NCBI GenBank assembly: GCA_963691705.1
Contig: OY829541.1
Span: 55,289,931 to 55,353,930, forward strand
Source of the DNA: Viola odorata
Taxonomy: Eukaryota; Streptophyta; Magnoliopsida; Malpighiales; Violaceae
Length of the DNA: 64,000 bases
Direction: 5' to 3'
Made by a program: the position numbers and the translations under genes. Below, in pieces: positions 12,001 to 25,450 of this stretch. Below the pieces are notes generated by a model. It saw nothing but the letters and a program-made list of their open reading frames with translations. It did not search any database and was not told where the DNA came from. Within the stretch, counting starts at the first letter, position 1. Every line of letters begins with the position of its first letter.

Positions 12001-12749
12001 TGATTTGATCCCGGCCGAAACTCGGAAGAGAAATCTGGCCGAAATGACATTCAACTAAAGGAGGATCTAGCTCATGGGTTTGAACACACAGATAAGAGGA
12101 AAACAATAGAAAAACATGGAGGAAAGGAGGGAGACACGCAACGGAAAGGAATGACTTACAAATTACCCGATTGAATGGTGAAGGGATTAGAGATGACGAT
12201 TGGAACACGAGGAGGTAACAACGGGTTACACATGTGAAGGATTCTTGTTCATTTTTATTGACTCAAGCCACGGCGATCCAAGACCAAGGCAAGCACCAAT
12301 TTGATTTCCCAAAGAGAGATAGGGAGGAGTGTTCTCGACTCGACATATCTCTCTTAAGGAGGGTGAGCCAAGGATGGATGAATAAAGGAAGGATTGCTCT
12401 TAACTTTAATCAATATTCATCATCCAAAGCTAAGTTACAAATGAGGAGGAAGTCCCTATTTATACTAATTTACAATGGGCCTAGACTATTACACAAAATG
12501 GGCTTGAAAAGCCTCAAAACTGTCGCTGCCTATTTCTGGGCATCATTACTTCGTGTCTGGGCGTAATTACTTCGTGTCTGCTACGAAACAGCCCAAAACC
12601 TTCTGTTTTGGACGTGATGACGCCCAAACTGCGTCAAAACGATCAAAAATGACTCTTCGGGTGCAGCTAAGGCTTGGGCTTGGGCGCGGGTCGGCTTTTT
12701 GTACACTCGCTCGTGAGCTCTAGGCTTCAAAGGGATCGGGATCACATCA
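12001..12749 (-). repeat. 5' LTR
   Basis: Direct copy of 10294-11022. The minus-strand primer binding site lies just inside it at 11987-11998, which defines this copy as the 5' LTR. It retains a segment around GGACGTGATGACGCCC that the other LTR lacks. Confidence 0.92.
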
Positions 12750-13184
12750 CTTCTGATTAAAACAAAATTTTCCTCCATATTTGGTGAGCATCCTTGAAAC
12801 ACAACCTCGATGAACCCACAAGGTCCAAAGTGTTGTAAAAAATATGGTGGACCAAAATTTCTTCTGCATTTTTCCTACTACCGTTGATTCCCACTGAGTT
12901 AGGAAGCCATTAACCCTACAGGGGGGCAACACATCACCCTCACTACTTAAAAAATTTACACCATATACTCTTCACCAAGGGGAATCAAAATAAAGATGCA
13001 CAATAGTTTCTAGGCTAATTCGGCAAAACATAAAAGACCTTTCAATAATCACACGACTGAATAAAAAACATTTTGTGTTAATTTTCCCAAGAATTGTCAT
13101 CCAAACAAAGATCTCTACTTTTGGTGGTGCTAATCCTTTCCAACACTGTGAGGATACAATAGAGACATTTGGGGTAGTAAGCAA
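12750..13184 (-). pseudogene. LINE reverse-transcriptase zinc-binding (zf-RVT) region remnant
   Basis: Minus-strand peptides have the signature of the zf-RVT domain of plant LINE ORF2: WKGLAPPKVEIFVWM, GKINTK, and later ETIVHLYFDSPW; a further block, WSTIFFTTLWTLWVHR, resembles the region before RNase H. Frames are interrupted. The reading frame near 12755 resumes across the LTR element at 10293, so the two pieces are one LINE copy split by that insertion. Confidence 0.75.
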
Positions 13185-13770
13185 GCAAAGAGATGATTGG
13201 AATGACTTACAGGAGAATTCGCCTTTGGGAATAAATTTCTAAGATTTCTCTTGTTGTTGGGGTCGATTCTAATCGCCCTTTAAGTCAGATTTTTAGTACG
13301 ATAGTTCATAATATATGAAAAGAATACAAAAGTAAGAGATATTATTACGTGTGAAGAGTTGTAATAATGGAGTAAAAACAATCACCCGCTTTTAGACCCG
13401 ACAATACTCAAACAAGATTAATCTCTTGATCAAAAGGGTTTTGAGAGGGGACTCAGAGAGATTAAGGGTCTGGTTAGTTCTCGGAGTGTGGGGGAAGTGG
13501 GTTTGGAATGTTAGATTCTAAATTTTACAGTGTTTGGTTCGTCTTTGAAAGTTACATTCCTCGGGATCTCACATTCTCAAGTCTCTAAATATGATGATAA
13601 AAAAAGGAAAGTGATTGATGAAAAAAACTTAGAAATTCAACTTTCCTAACTTAAAAGGAAATTTTTAAATTTGGACAGTTATGATATTTCTTTTTATAAT
13701 TTTAAAAATACATATTTATCATTCATTATTGAACATTCTCTAGCTTTTACAATCATCAATCGAATATAAG
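13185..13770. other. spacer, possible outer end of an older TIR element
   Basis: No gene seen. From about 13463 the sequence GGGTCTGGTTAGTTCTCGG and the following 120 bases have the look of a DNA transposon end. GTGTTTGG-GAAAGTTACAT near 13532 has a loose inverted counterpart at about 18070-18095 (ATGTAACTC and CCAAACGC). This may be an older element into which the 13771-18026 element inserted, but the match is partial. Confidence 0.35.
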
Positions 13771-15462
13771 GGGCCCGTTTACCTGGGAGAATTTTTAATT
13801 TTTAATTTATTGTTTTTGAGAATTTTCGAGAATTTTTTTTTCATTCTGAAAACTGAAAAACGTGTTTACTTCGCGCTTGTTTCCTGATCATAAAAACTGG
13901 AGAACGCGTTTACTTCGCACTGAATGTAAGAATTTCCTGATCTGAAAACTGGAAAACGTGTTTACTTCGCCCGTTTTTATTTTTTGTGGAAAACCGAAAA
14001 TATTTGTAATGAAAAGAAGAAATCATTTGAAAATTTAATAGTAATTTTAAAAAGGAAAAACTTATTAAATATAACATCAATCTTCTAATATTGCATTCAA
14101 ATATTGTAATTCATTTGATGTTACGAATTGTGTATATAGATTATCAGAATATTGTATGATCTAGCAAACAAAATAAAAGTGGTTTGGATTGTTTCATAAC
14201 TACATTTGTAATGCATCATTTTCTCACATTTTATCAATTGTCAATTTACTTAGCAACAAAAATATTTTGAAAAAGAAATTAAAATTAAATTTTATTTAGC
14301 GACGAGATTCTCCCAAATACTTCACTACATCCGCAAATTAGCTAGAATTACAAATTTACAATAGCAACAACAATTATGTCAAATGATACGCATTTAAATG
14401 ACTTTTGTAATCTGCAAGAACTAAAGAATCTGGGCAAAATATTCAACCCTTAAAGCATGGCATTCTGAACTTCAACCACAGTTATTGTAAATCAAGTGGC
14501 CCTGAAATTACCAACTTAAGCAAACATTAGCCCTGAAATTAACCCGCACAACAACCGCACATTGAGCAGAAAGTGGCTTGAAAGTGGCTTGAATACATAC
14601 ATAAAAACAATTGCACAACAAACAAGACTGTACTACACATCATGACTTGGACTTGAAAGCTTCTCTTCCCACACTACTCATATAACATAAAAGAAAGAGG
14701 TGACGACACATAGCTGGTGAGAGGTTCCCCGTGTTGTGTTTACAGCAGTTATGCATCGAATGAGAGGAGAATTGGTCAAGCATCACAAAATCACTCAACA
14801 AGTTGAGCGCAATAGTGATAAAAATCAGGAAAAAAACGCTGCTAAAAAAGCCCACAACACAAGGATTATATGCAAATTCCAAACGTCTTAGCATAGTGAG
14901 GTCAATGGTGAGAATCAACACCCAAATTTTCAGAAATAAAACATCTAGCCCTACTTGCTGAACACAGTTATTGAAAAGATGCTTTATCATGCAGTGGTAT
15001 ATACAGCCAGCATACGTACACATATGGACAGTGATGGAAACTCCACACTACGGGAAAAAGAAACCACCAAGAATGTGGAAGCCTTTGCCCCCAGATTCCT
15101 AAAATAGTACATCTAAAAATAAGCAGAAGCAGAAAGTGAATTCCCATTTTCCTGATTTCTCTATGGGTGGAAATGAATAAATAAATAAAGAACCTCTATT
15201 TGTACTAGAATTTCATAAGGCATCCTCTGTTTCCTGATATTGTATCTAACATCCTTAGTTGACAGATTATATTTCACTTCATACTCTTATGGATTATAAC
15301 AATAACGCCATGATATTCACCAAACAATGACAACATTAAGCTACTATGACAACTAAGTAGAGCCAAATAAGTGTGAATTTGTATGTTAGTTCACGTTGTC
15401 ACCTTAATTGCATTCAAACTGGTCATCAATACTAGAGATTAAGTTACACAACGAGGCATTAC

Positions 15463-16123
<661 letters not shown>

Positions 16124-16874
16124 TCATTTTTAACCAATCACTCAAGTTTTCCCAAGAAGCTAAATGGACAGCAGCAACCTCTCTTTTTTATAGAACATTC
16201 CATCATCAGCAAAGATTCAACTTACTACTTTTTGCATTCACTCTTCATATGCTATATAAAATCTAAAAAAGGGCACACAATCTAAAGAAAATTGCTTGAT
16301 GTGCTAAGAAATTTAAAGCACTGACGCTGCTTCATTTACTTTTTCAATATAATTGTCTATTCTTTCTGCATAAAGTAAATTACTCTTAGCTAAGAAACAA
16401 TCCAGATTATTATCCTTCTCCACCAAACATAACCACAAAACTACAATTCATCAATTGAAACCACACATATCTCTAATTCCGAATCACACTATTCAAAACT
16501 CAAACAAGAACAAATCAAAAAACCCAAAAGTGCATCGATATCCCAATAACAACAACTAGGCCAGCAGTGCACTAAAAACAAGAAAGCAGACATGACCCAG
16601 TAAACTGGGCCAGCAGTGGTTGAATTTCCATTCCATTCAAAGGTTTTCACAGAATTTAACAACAAATTGCCACAAGAAAACTGTATGAATTCAAGAAGAA
16701 CTCATTAAGCCATCCTCCAACAGTCTGTCACATTTTTAGTTACGGGACAAGCACTATAAACCATAATCACCAAACCATGCTTTCTAACTCAACACCCCTC
16801 AAGGTTGACACAATTTCAACAAAAGAAACATTTAGTCGAATCAATAGAAAAACTACAAGCAAGTGAATAACTAC

Positions 16875-17528
16875 CTTTTAATAGGGCCAAAAGAACGACA
16901 ACCCATCACAAGCAAATCGGCTTGCAAACTGTTAACAGCTTCACAAATTTTATCCTTCGGATCCCCGACCACCACTTCCGTTTTCACATTTGCCTATACA
17001 TAAAAATAATAACAAAGTAACAACAAACACTATCAATATATAATAGCAAAAATGGAAACCTAACTGATGTTCATTTATACGATCACCTTTTTCTCGCTGC
17101 ATATCTGAAACCCGTGTTTTAGAACTGCTTCAGTAATCTTATTCTGATGTGCTTCGATCGCAGCAGTAATGGCAGACACGTGCATATCAGCTTCATTTCA
17201 TACCAAAGGACCCACTTAGTGTCTTACTAACTAATTGATCAATTAATTGAAGTATAAATGCAGAAAATAAACAAACACTAAAATCAAGTTCATGAGAAGT
17301 GTGAATCGGCACTTAACTAGGACCGCCAAAGGGGATGGCTCCGGGAGAGAGTCCAGCGGAGATGGACGACGGGGATTGGACGTGGAGGATGATGAAAGAG
17401 CCGGGAGCTTCCGAGGAGTCCAGCGAAGAAGATCGGAGCTTGAGATTGTCTAAGGCCCACTTCAAGGCGTACATGTTTTCTTCGCTGCCATCAACGGCCA
17501 CGATTACTCAACCAAGGTTGGCCGTCAT
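16875..17528 (-). pseudogene. captured fragment of a universal stress protein (USP) gene
   Basis: Exons at 17528-17318, 17190-17087 and 16993-16875 encode a plant USP: the N-terminal VIVAVDGSEENMYALKWALD, then AITAAIEAHQNKITEA and DLLVMGCRSFGPIKR. USPs are small nucleotide-binding stress proteins. Two defects show that the copy is dead: codon 7 after the expected ATG is TGA (17510-17508), and the last exon with the G-S-V-S / CPV motif is absent. Splicing of exon 3 to the GET3 exons downstream would be out of frame. The first exon lies about 260 bases inside the right terminal repeat of the long-TIR element. Confidence 0.8.
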
Positions 17529-18026
17529 GATTGATTTGCTTCAACTCAGCTCGGCAGGTACGCTCCGGAATCTAGGGTTTCGGTGGGTGGTGGAGGAGGA
17601 GCAGCCGAGACCGAGAGCAGTCGGACGGAGCCGAGAGTGGAGAAGAAGGCCGGCGTCGGAGGGAGAAGAGAAGAGGAACGCAAGAAGAGGAAGAAGATGA
17701 AGAGGAATGTGAGCAGATGAAGAGGAAGAATGAGGACAAAGAATATGAAGAAATGGTGAGGGGTAAAAGTGTATTAAAAAAAGTTTCATTTAATTCTCTA
17801 TTCAGAGAACCGAGTTTTCAAAATGAAAATTGGCTTTGTAAAATCAAAGAAAATTTTGAAAATAGGTTTTTGGTATTTTCAAAATTTACACATGAATTTT
17901 TATTCTGAAAATTTTCGTTTTGTTTTCAAAATGAAAATAGCGCGAAGTAAATACGCTTTCGGAAAAAAAAATCAGTTTTCAAAAAACTGGAGAATTTCAG
18001 AAAAATTCCCTGAGGTAAACAGGGCC

Positions 18027-18950
18027 AACTTTCCTTGAAAACTCTTCGAGTAAAGTCACATTTCCAAAAGAGTTACATTTCGATCACCAAACGCTATTTA
18101 AACCGAAAGAAAAAGAGTCCATAATAAGAGTATGACGCATATAGTGTGTCCAAAAAAAAAACTTCCCAAAATTCATTGCAAGATTTTGTTATCAAGTGGT
18201 AAAATAAAAGAATTTCAATACAACAAAATACATAATCATTTATATATGGATTACAGAAAGACGAAGACCGGCCCGGGACAAATGATACGAACTTACGAAG
18301 GATCAAACTTTAGAGTTAGGCTTTGAAATTTTTCTCCAAACATGGCCCAGGCTCTCAAGTTTCGACGAAAATTAATTAGTTAATTTACCGTAAGCTTTCA
18401 ATCTCTTTACGATGCCGTTTCAAATCAAGTGCCTTATCTTATCTCCCTCCACCCTTCTTAAACCCTAGAAGGAACCTACATAAATAAAAAGAATTCTATT
18501 CCATTTCGTGGCACACTGCTAACTGGACGGGCCACTTATAAAATTGATCCAAGTTTTACAAAAAATGGATGAACTTAAATAGTAAAATTTTAGGTCCAAC
18601 CTGACCCGTCAATGTAAAAAGGCCCAAGCCTGCGCTCTCAAATTGTAGTCCGGCTCTACCCGATTCCGTATTAATTATATTATATATATTGCAATTTATT
18701 TGTACCCCGCAATTGTTTATATTTTATTTATTAAGGCCAATTATATGACAGGCCCACTTTTAGGGTTTTAATCTCATCCTTGTTCCTCCAACTCTACTTC
18801 GTCTCCCTCGCCGTTTCCTCTGTGTAACAAGAAAAAAAGAACACTCTGCTTCTTCTTTGATTCCGCTGTTTTTAGTTTTTCACCTTGATTTGAGGATGTG
18901 GGTACTTTGATGCGAAGTTTGCGTCTTTTTTGAGCTGGGATCGACAGATT
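18027..18950. other. spacer, no gene
   Basis: AT-rich spacer. Near 18575-18665 there are CCCG/GGCCC-rich words like those in hAT subterminal regions, and from about 18770 a pyrimidine-rich, 5'-leader-like stretch precedes the gene remnant at 18960. No complete gene or element was recognised. Confidence 0.4.
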
Positions 18951-18959
18951 TCCTGTTAA

Positions 18960-19535
18960 ATTTCGGCAGGAAGAAGCAGCCTACTTCTGATGAGGACAAA
19001 CACATATACCCTTTTCCGGAGCTTGCCTCTTCTGGGCGTTTGGAGTTGGGTTTTACTTACTTTTTTTGTTATTTTGGGTTTCATTCTGCATAGTTTTTAC
19101 TGTGGATTTGTGGGTTTTAGTCGATTGGTATGTTAGAATCTGACATTTGATTGTATATTTATGGGGAGTGCAGGTTCAGGTACTGACGAATCCGAGCACA
19201 GATGAGTTTGTAAGAGCGATTCGGTCGTTAGACCCGAGTATTGTGTATTTACAAGGAGAGCAGATTGAAGATGGTGAAGAAATTGGATCTCTGAGGTGGG
19301 GAGATGTTGACTTGTCCAGTACAGAAACATTGTGTGGACTATTTGGATTCACCCTGCCTCCAACAGTGAGTGATGCTGTTCAAAATACAATGCTATGAGT
19401 TTACTTGTTGTTTACCATTAGTACTGGCAAGAACTTTGGTGATGATAGTGAAGTTCTTCGAGATATGTTTGGCATGACACGATGAAAATGTTTACGGGTT
19501 TACTTGGAGATTCCGAATGGTGAAAAGTTCCTCTC
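18960..19535 (+). pseudogene. remnant of an unnamed conserved plant protein gene
   Basis: Two coding pieces are visible: about 18968-19044 (ending in DKHIYPFPELASSGRLE) and 19174-19370 (VQVLTNPSTDEFVRAIRSLD through GFTLPPTV). A short piece (EIPNGEKF) follows near 19510. Together they resemble the N-terminal half of a conserved, functionally uncharacterised plant protein that I know only as predicted chloroplast sequences, so I give no name. The donor expected after the first piece (GGAG|TTGGG) is not GT, there is a stop at 19398 and the C-terminal half is missing. It is most likely a broken or captured copy. Confidence 0.45.
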
Positions 19536-19539
19536 TTAA

Positions 19540-22500
19540 TTTTGGGATAAAAAAACGGGCCGCTGTGTGAGGCCCGGGACTTGCCCGTTTAGTAAAAGTG
19601 TTGGGTTTGAGCCATGTAGCCCGTTTAACTCCTGACCCGTTTTAATTTTTTATGGGTTTAGCCAAATTTAGCCCGGATTCGGCCCGATCCGTCAAATTAG
19701 TAGTTCTACTCGTCACCTCTTTAAACCGCCTCCTCTCCGATTTCATCTGCATTTTCTATGCAAAATATGGTAATTTTTTTTATAAAACCTATGTCAACTT
19801 ATTTTGGTTCTCTCTTGAGTATACGATAGCATTCAAATTTTGCGATGATGGAAATGATGTCTGTAAGTAAAAGGTTTGAGCAGGAATTGTAAGTGGTGGG
19901 TAGCTAATTGATGCGAAGTTTGGGGAGAAAATGGTGAGGGCCCCTGTCTTTGTTTTGAGTTATTGCAATGCGACTGTCGCAACCTCTCCTACAACGAATG
20001 GTGTTTGCGTTGCTATGCTCGTAAGCGAGTGAGCAAGGTCAATACGGGTTGAAATGAAAGGCGTGGGCTGCATTCTAGCTTTGAATGGTAGTCTAGACTT
20101 CTCCCAACATTATGTATGCTCCTATTGCTCGTCTCCCCATTCTTCGTGCATCGTTTAGCTCCCACTACTCTTCCTGCATTGGTCAAAGATTCTCAATGCT
20201 GATCCATCCGGTGGTGTTTGCTCTGAGCTGTTTCGCTTTCCTTACCTGTTTTCTGTTTTTGAACGTCTTTAAAAAATGTGTATAAAGTCACAAAATTTTC
20301 ATAAAATAACAGTTTTTTTCCGCTCCTTTTTGGTTTTTCTTCAAAGAGTAGAAGCTCGAATGATGCACTTATTTAAACTCAATTATGACGTATTTTGGAT
20401 TTAAAACAAGAAGTTTCTACTTTACTAGGGGGAAAAAAGCAAGAAAAGGTGAAATGAAAACCAATACTACACTAGACAGCCCCTAAAGTTCTGCCGATCT
20501 TTGTGTGTTTTGGGATTCTCATATACTATAGCTGGTTTGTCTGTGTGCATCCATCAGAAAACATTGGATAACCATGCCATCCATTTGTTTTCCAGTGCAT
20601 TTGCTAGTGATCATGTGGAGGGTATGTGCTCTCTCGGGCTTTTTGATATCCACTGTTTGGGTCCATGAGAGTGCTTTTGCCGTGTTTTTCTCTTTCAGTG
20701 TGCGCAAAATTGCGTTGGCTGTAGAATCTGCAAAATTTGTATGAAAAAGAAACTTGCACATTTGGAAAAAGCATATTTGGGACTTTGTAAGGGTAAGGAC
20801 CCTTGTTTCTCTAAGCTAATGAACTTAAACACTACAGACTGTGCCTATTTTGTTATATTCTTAATTAAGCATGTCGGAGGGAGATGTATTTGTATGTTAG
20901 GTTGAAGATGTTTCCTTTTGTATGGACCCCTTTGCGCTTTCGACTTACTCTTCTTTATATATTTGATTCTAGGTCACTTGTGATATGAGCTGATTTTACC
21001 TAATGAAATATGTTGTTATTCGTTTGTCAATGAAGACCATGAAAACTTTGTCGAATATGCGATATGCCATTAAATTTGGAGTTAATGGTTTTAGCTTAGG
21101 TCTATAACTTTGTTGATTATGACCCTGCACAATGTTTCTTAATCCTATAAAAACAATATATTCGACTATCCAAATATATAGAGAGAATTAGAAATCTAGA
21201 GATGGTAATCAACTTATCATATCGAGTTATGTTGAAACTGTGAGGTATAATATGGATAATTTTTGAGAATCTGGAATTGTTTCTTTCTCACATTTGATCC
21301 ATGCTTCCTTTGTTATTGTGGTACTCAGTCTTCAATTGTGCATTTGCTATATCTTGCACAGGGAAGCCGGAAGCCAATTGCAGCTCTTTGAATTCACCAT
21401 GAGTTATATAAATAGTAGGCATCATGGAAAGGAGAACTTGAGTCTTTGTGCTGTGTTTTTATGATTAGGTCTTAGTTTCATCAGCTTTAGGAGCTATTGG
21501 TGGAAGTTGTCAATTATGGTGGTGGTTCGAACTTCGATCAGCTCAGAAGCTTTTAATTGTGGTGTTAAGCAGTACTGGTTCTGTTGTCTGAGCAAATTGT
21601 ACCTCCATGTGATTTTTGTTGATTACTGTTTAAAAAGTGTTTTAGTTGGTTTCTAGCGCAGCATTTTTGAACATGTACTCTATGTTGATGATGAGTTTTT
21701 ACCAAACACTTTACACTATACCCTACACGATCTGGCTGGCAATCATTGTCATATTTTCTATGCATTTGAATTCAGCTACAGAACATATACTACATTTGTG
21801 TTGAGCTGCTTTCTGTAGTTATCAGATCTTTTGTTTCAGGAGAATAATCTCTCTTTCTGAACAAGAGAGAGTGGATCATCTTGGCCCGGCTTTGACCAGA
21901 TCAATTAATTACATTTTTAATCAGAATATCAATTTAGTTCAGTTGTAATTGCTTATGTGATTAGGCTAACGTCACTTATCACTGATGATTTCTTTCCTAC
22001 TAGGATAATACTCTGGGACTCTCTGGTGGGTCAAATCGCAACAATGAAGTAAGATCATTGTCGTGTCTTGACCAATGCACAATCTGTGTTAATAATCTGT
22101 TGATAGGAAGAAAGTTTAATTAATGGTTGACAGAAGAAAGTTTGAATTTGAAAGGAACCTTTATCTATTAATTGCCGCCCGGCCCAGAAAAATTTAGAAA
22201 CGGACACTTTTCCTTTTCGGTTTACTTTACTGCTACTCTTTTATCTGTTTTGATTACCAACGTCTAGAATTTAAATCTGGAAAAATTATTTATGTTAATG
22301 TATAAATTTGATCTTAATTCGACTCTGATCGAACTTCTGACTCTTTTCTTACCGAGTGAATGTGTTTCGACTTAAACATTGAATATTGCTGGAAAAATGA
22401 AAACACAACAAATTCAAATGCCGCCCCACTCCTATTATTCTCTTAAAAGAAAAAGAAAAATAATTCGTAAGTGATTAGGTTTGGTCTGGAAACCTTTTGT

Positions 22501-23044
22501 CAAAAGGGGCCACTAATTAAGTTGTTGTGCAACCTTTTTTTTTTTTTTTAATATATAAAAAAACTTTTTGTAATCATCATGCAAATTGTAGCCCAATTGT
22601 CCATGGCTAAGTTTAATTATTTTAGGTTTTTTCTTTATAAAATCATGTTAAATAAACTATATTAAAAATGTCAACACGTAAGGAATGAAGCTAAGTTATT
22701 TTGTTGGTGGTTGCTAAAACTTTCTTTTTCCGTTACAAGAGAGCCTTAAAATTTATAAATTCAACTTTTCATTTCTATTATAGTTCGAACGTATAATTTA
22801 TCTCGTAAAAAAGACATGTGTTTACCGATAGAGATATAGTTTATGTATAAAGGTATTATATTTGATTAAAAATTTGATTTGACTTAACTAAGTGACTTCA
22901 TTTTCTCATTCGTTATTTATAGGTGGCAAATGTATCAATAAAGTTTCGAGTTAGAATCTTATATTCGCAACATATGATTTCCTTTTTGCCTTTTTTTTAA
23001 ATTTGTTTATTTGTCATTGAAGGGTAGATAAACTTTAAATGGAG

Positions 23045-23084
<40 letters not shown>

Positions 23085-24200
23085 TTGGGTGTAAAATGGA
23101 GGTTATGTGGATTCTTAGCTACGTGCATATGTAATCAGATGGGGAAAGATGGGGCAGCAGTAACTAGGTTTTTAAAAAAAATTATAATCTTTGTGGATGC
23201 AACTTTTCCATATTTATTAATTGCTATCAAGTACGAATACGTCATTTTTTATGTTGTGTTCACGTTAGATTTGTTATCAACATCGACACTTGATAGACAC
23301 TCACACTATACATGTCTGATTTATTACCTCCCAAATTTTATTTTTTTGTCATAATTTTAAATAATTGTTGTATCAAAGAACTGTTTAGTGTAAAATATAG
23401 TTGCTAAAAATATTTATAATATTAAACTTAATTTTAAATTGACGTTTCAATTGCATTATCTTTAAAGATATAATTGAAACTCATTTTTTTAATTATTGTG
23501 AATGATATTTTTATATAATCTATATTAATATTAACATATATGTTGTATTAATATCTTTTAATTTTTAATTTTTCCACATTACAATATCAGTATTTATATA
23601 ATGTCTATTATCTATGTCAATGTCCGTGTTTCATAAATTATTTTTCAACACTTTTATAACACTCTGATGGACTACTATAGGAAATACTATGAACAAGATT
23701 TTCTTAATTTCTTGCTTTCCGACAAAACTATGCGCATTGTATAATAAGACAACTCGGTGCAGGCAAAATATATGGAAACAAGATAAGAGGAAGAGTGTAC
23801 CTTTCTTTTTCTCTCCTCCAAGTTTTTATTGGCATCCATGTGCTCATAATGTTTGAGATTTATTTTAATTTTTTTTACCGGTCTCTGATAATGCCCACCT
23901 AGATCGTACAAGAGCTTCTAAACAAAAGTTTCATCCATTACTCTTATATTTAGATTTTTATTTTTTATTATTTAATATAAACCGTTGTACTGTCGATAAA
24001 ATACTATTTTTTTACATAAAATTATAGCACAACTAATTAGTATGTATCTTCTTTATAAAATAGATTATGTATTCAATAAAATGTGCTATAATGATAGTGA
24101 TAAGTAATACTAAAAGATCTACTTTCTCACAAAAGTGGTGTAAATTAAATGCAAACAATATTTATAGAAGTGAAGCCAAGAAAATAAAAAAGGATTGTGA
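19540..24200. other. gene-poor intergenic DNA
   Basis: About 4.6 kb without a supportable gene. At 19555-19700 there are repeated GCCCG/CCCGTTT words resembling a hAT subterminal array. At 19880-22140 the base composition is moderate but all frames are broken. From 22200 to 24200 it is strongly AT-rich. An (ATT)n run lies at 23053-23084. No RNA gene was recognised. Confidence 0.4.
23053..23084. repeat. (ATT)n microsatellite
   Basis: Uninterrupted ATT trinucleotide run following a poly-T stretch. Confidence 0.95.
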
Positions 24201-24209
24201 AAATGGACT

Positions 24210-25450
24210 ATCTATCATTGTTGGAGAAATAAAAACCACTTCGTCTTTTTTGTTTTAGGTCGAATCTCGCACAGTTTTCCTAAAAAGCCATTCCATTAAG
24301 AGTTCCACCGCTCAAATTTTTTTTCTTATATGAGAGTTTGGTTCCCACACTTCAACAATCTCCCCCTCGAACTAAGTATCACAGAGCCCACAACTTGGGC
24401 TCACCAATCTCTCCTCGAACTAAGTATCACCGAACCCACTACTAGGGCCCAACAATCTCCCCTCGAACTATGTACCACAGGGCCGGGCCTAGGAGGTCCA
24501 CCAAGTACACTTTTTCAGCTCGACTTGGAGATTCATTGTACTTCTTCCTATTCGGACTGAAGATTCTCCGCACTTTTCCAATTCTACTTAGAGATTCACT
24601 GTATGCCACCCACATCGTACTGTGTATTTCTATGGACTCCAAACCTCGTGTACTGGCCCTGGTCCATTATCTATATACTCGTCCCCACATCGCAGGCCCA
24701 CCAAAACTTTAGCTCTGTTACCATTTGTTGTAAAATAAAAGCCCACCTGGATGGAATGATATTGTTCGCTTTAGGCCTGAGCCCGAACGATTTCGCCAAA
24801 AGACCTCATTCCATTTGAAGATTAACTCCTCTTATATTTATTTTTTATTTCTCTCATATTTCCAATGTGAAACTTTGGTTCGCACAACCCAACAATTTCC
24901 CCATTGAACAGAGTACTACCAAGCCCAACGTCTGAGCCCGACAATCTCCCTCTCGAACAAAGTCCTTCATAGTCCTCAACATGACCCACCGACCTCAAGT
25001 TCCTTTCGGAGATTCACCGTACTATATGTTCGGTCTTGAACTGAGTAAAGCCCACTGATTTGGCCCATCAACTCACACGAAATATGGAATCACCCATCAC
25101 ACTCTACGCTCAATCTATTGGCCCATCAACTTCATTTCAGCCCTAAGATTGCCGCCAACATCATTCGTGCACTAGGTCTGGGCCATCATCCGCATACTCA
25201 TCCCACCAATCCATCGGATCCAATACACAAGCTTATCAAACCATCAACTCATCTAAGATCTATCATTTGTTGTAGAAATAAAATTCAACTGGTATCTCTT
25301 AATGGAACAATATATTTGTCCGCTTTGAGTCTGAGCCTACACTATTTTTTTAAAATGCCTCATTCCATTAGAAGATTAACTACCATTATATTCCTACACT
25401 TTACTTTCTATTTCTCTATATGACACTTGGTTCGCACACTCCAATACTCA
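24210..25450. repeat. three related, spaced copies of a dispersed repeat
   Basis: Three blocks start with related words near 24217 (TTGTTGGAGAAATAAAA), 24726 (TTGTTGTAAAATAAAA) and 25267 (TTGTTGTAGAAATAAAA). Each continues through a CATTCCATT-GAAGATTAACTCC-like segment to TTGGTTCGCACAAC-CAACAAT. Spacing is about 510-540 bases. The intervening sequence has repeats of CTCGAACTAAGTATCAC and CCAACAATCTCCCC. Structure and divergence suggest old, possibly LTR-derived repeats with tandemly duplicated segments. No protein is encoded. Confidence 0.6.

Larger units (their letters stand above)
10294..12749 (-). mobile_element. non-autonomous LTR retrotransposon inserted in the LINE
   Basis: Two highly similar direct repeats of 729 and 749 bp bound an internal region of about 980 bp. 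Both begin TGAT-TGATCC and end GGATCACATCA. A perfect 5-bp duplication CTTCT flanks the element (10289-10293 and 12750-12754). On the minus strand the internal end next to the right LTR has TGGTAGCGGAGC (11998-11987), close to the usual initiator-Met tRNA primer site TGGTATCAGAGC. The other internal end has a polypurine tract, GAAGGGAAAGGTGA (11036-11023). The element therefore reads on the minus strand with its 5' LTR at 12001-12749. No gag or pol is encoded, so it must be mobilised in trans. Near-identical LTRs imply a recent insertion. Confidence 0.93.

Noticed and set aside
14640..15023. 127-codon open frame on the minus strand
   Set aside because: No recognisable motif, composition like non-coding DNA, and it lies in the filler of the 13771-18026 element downstream of the GET3 fragment.
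24330..24820. Overlapping short open frames with repeated LELSITEP peptides
   Set aside because: The repetition comes from non-coding repeat units; frames are short and unrelated in phase.
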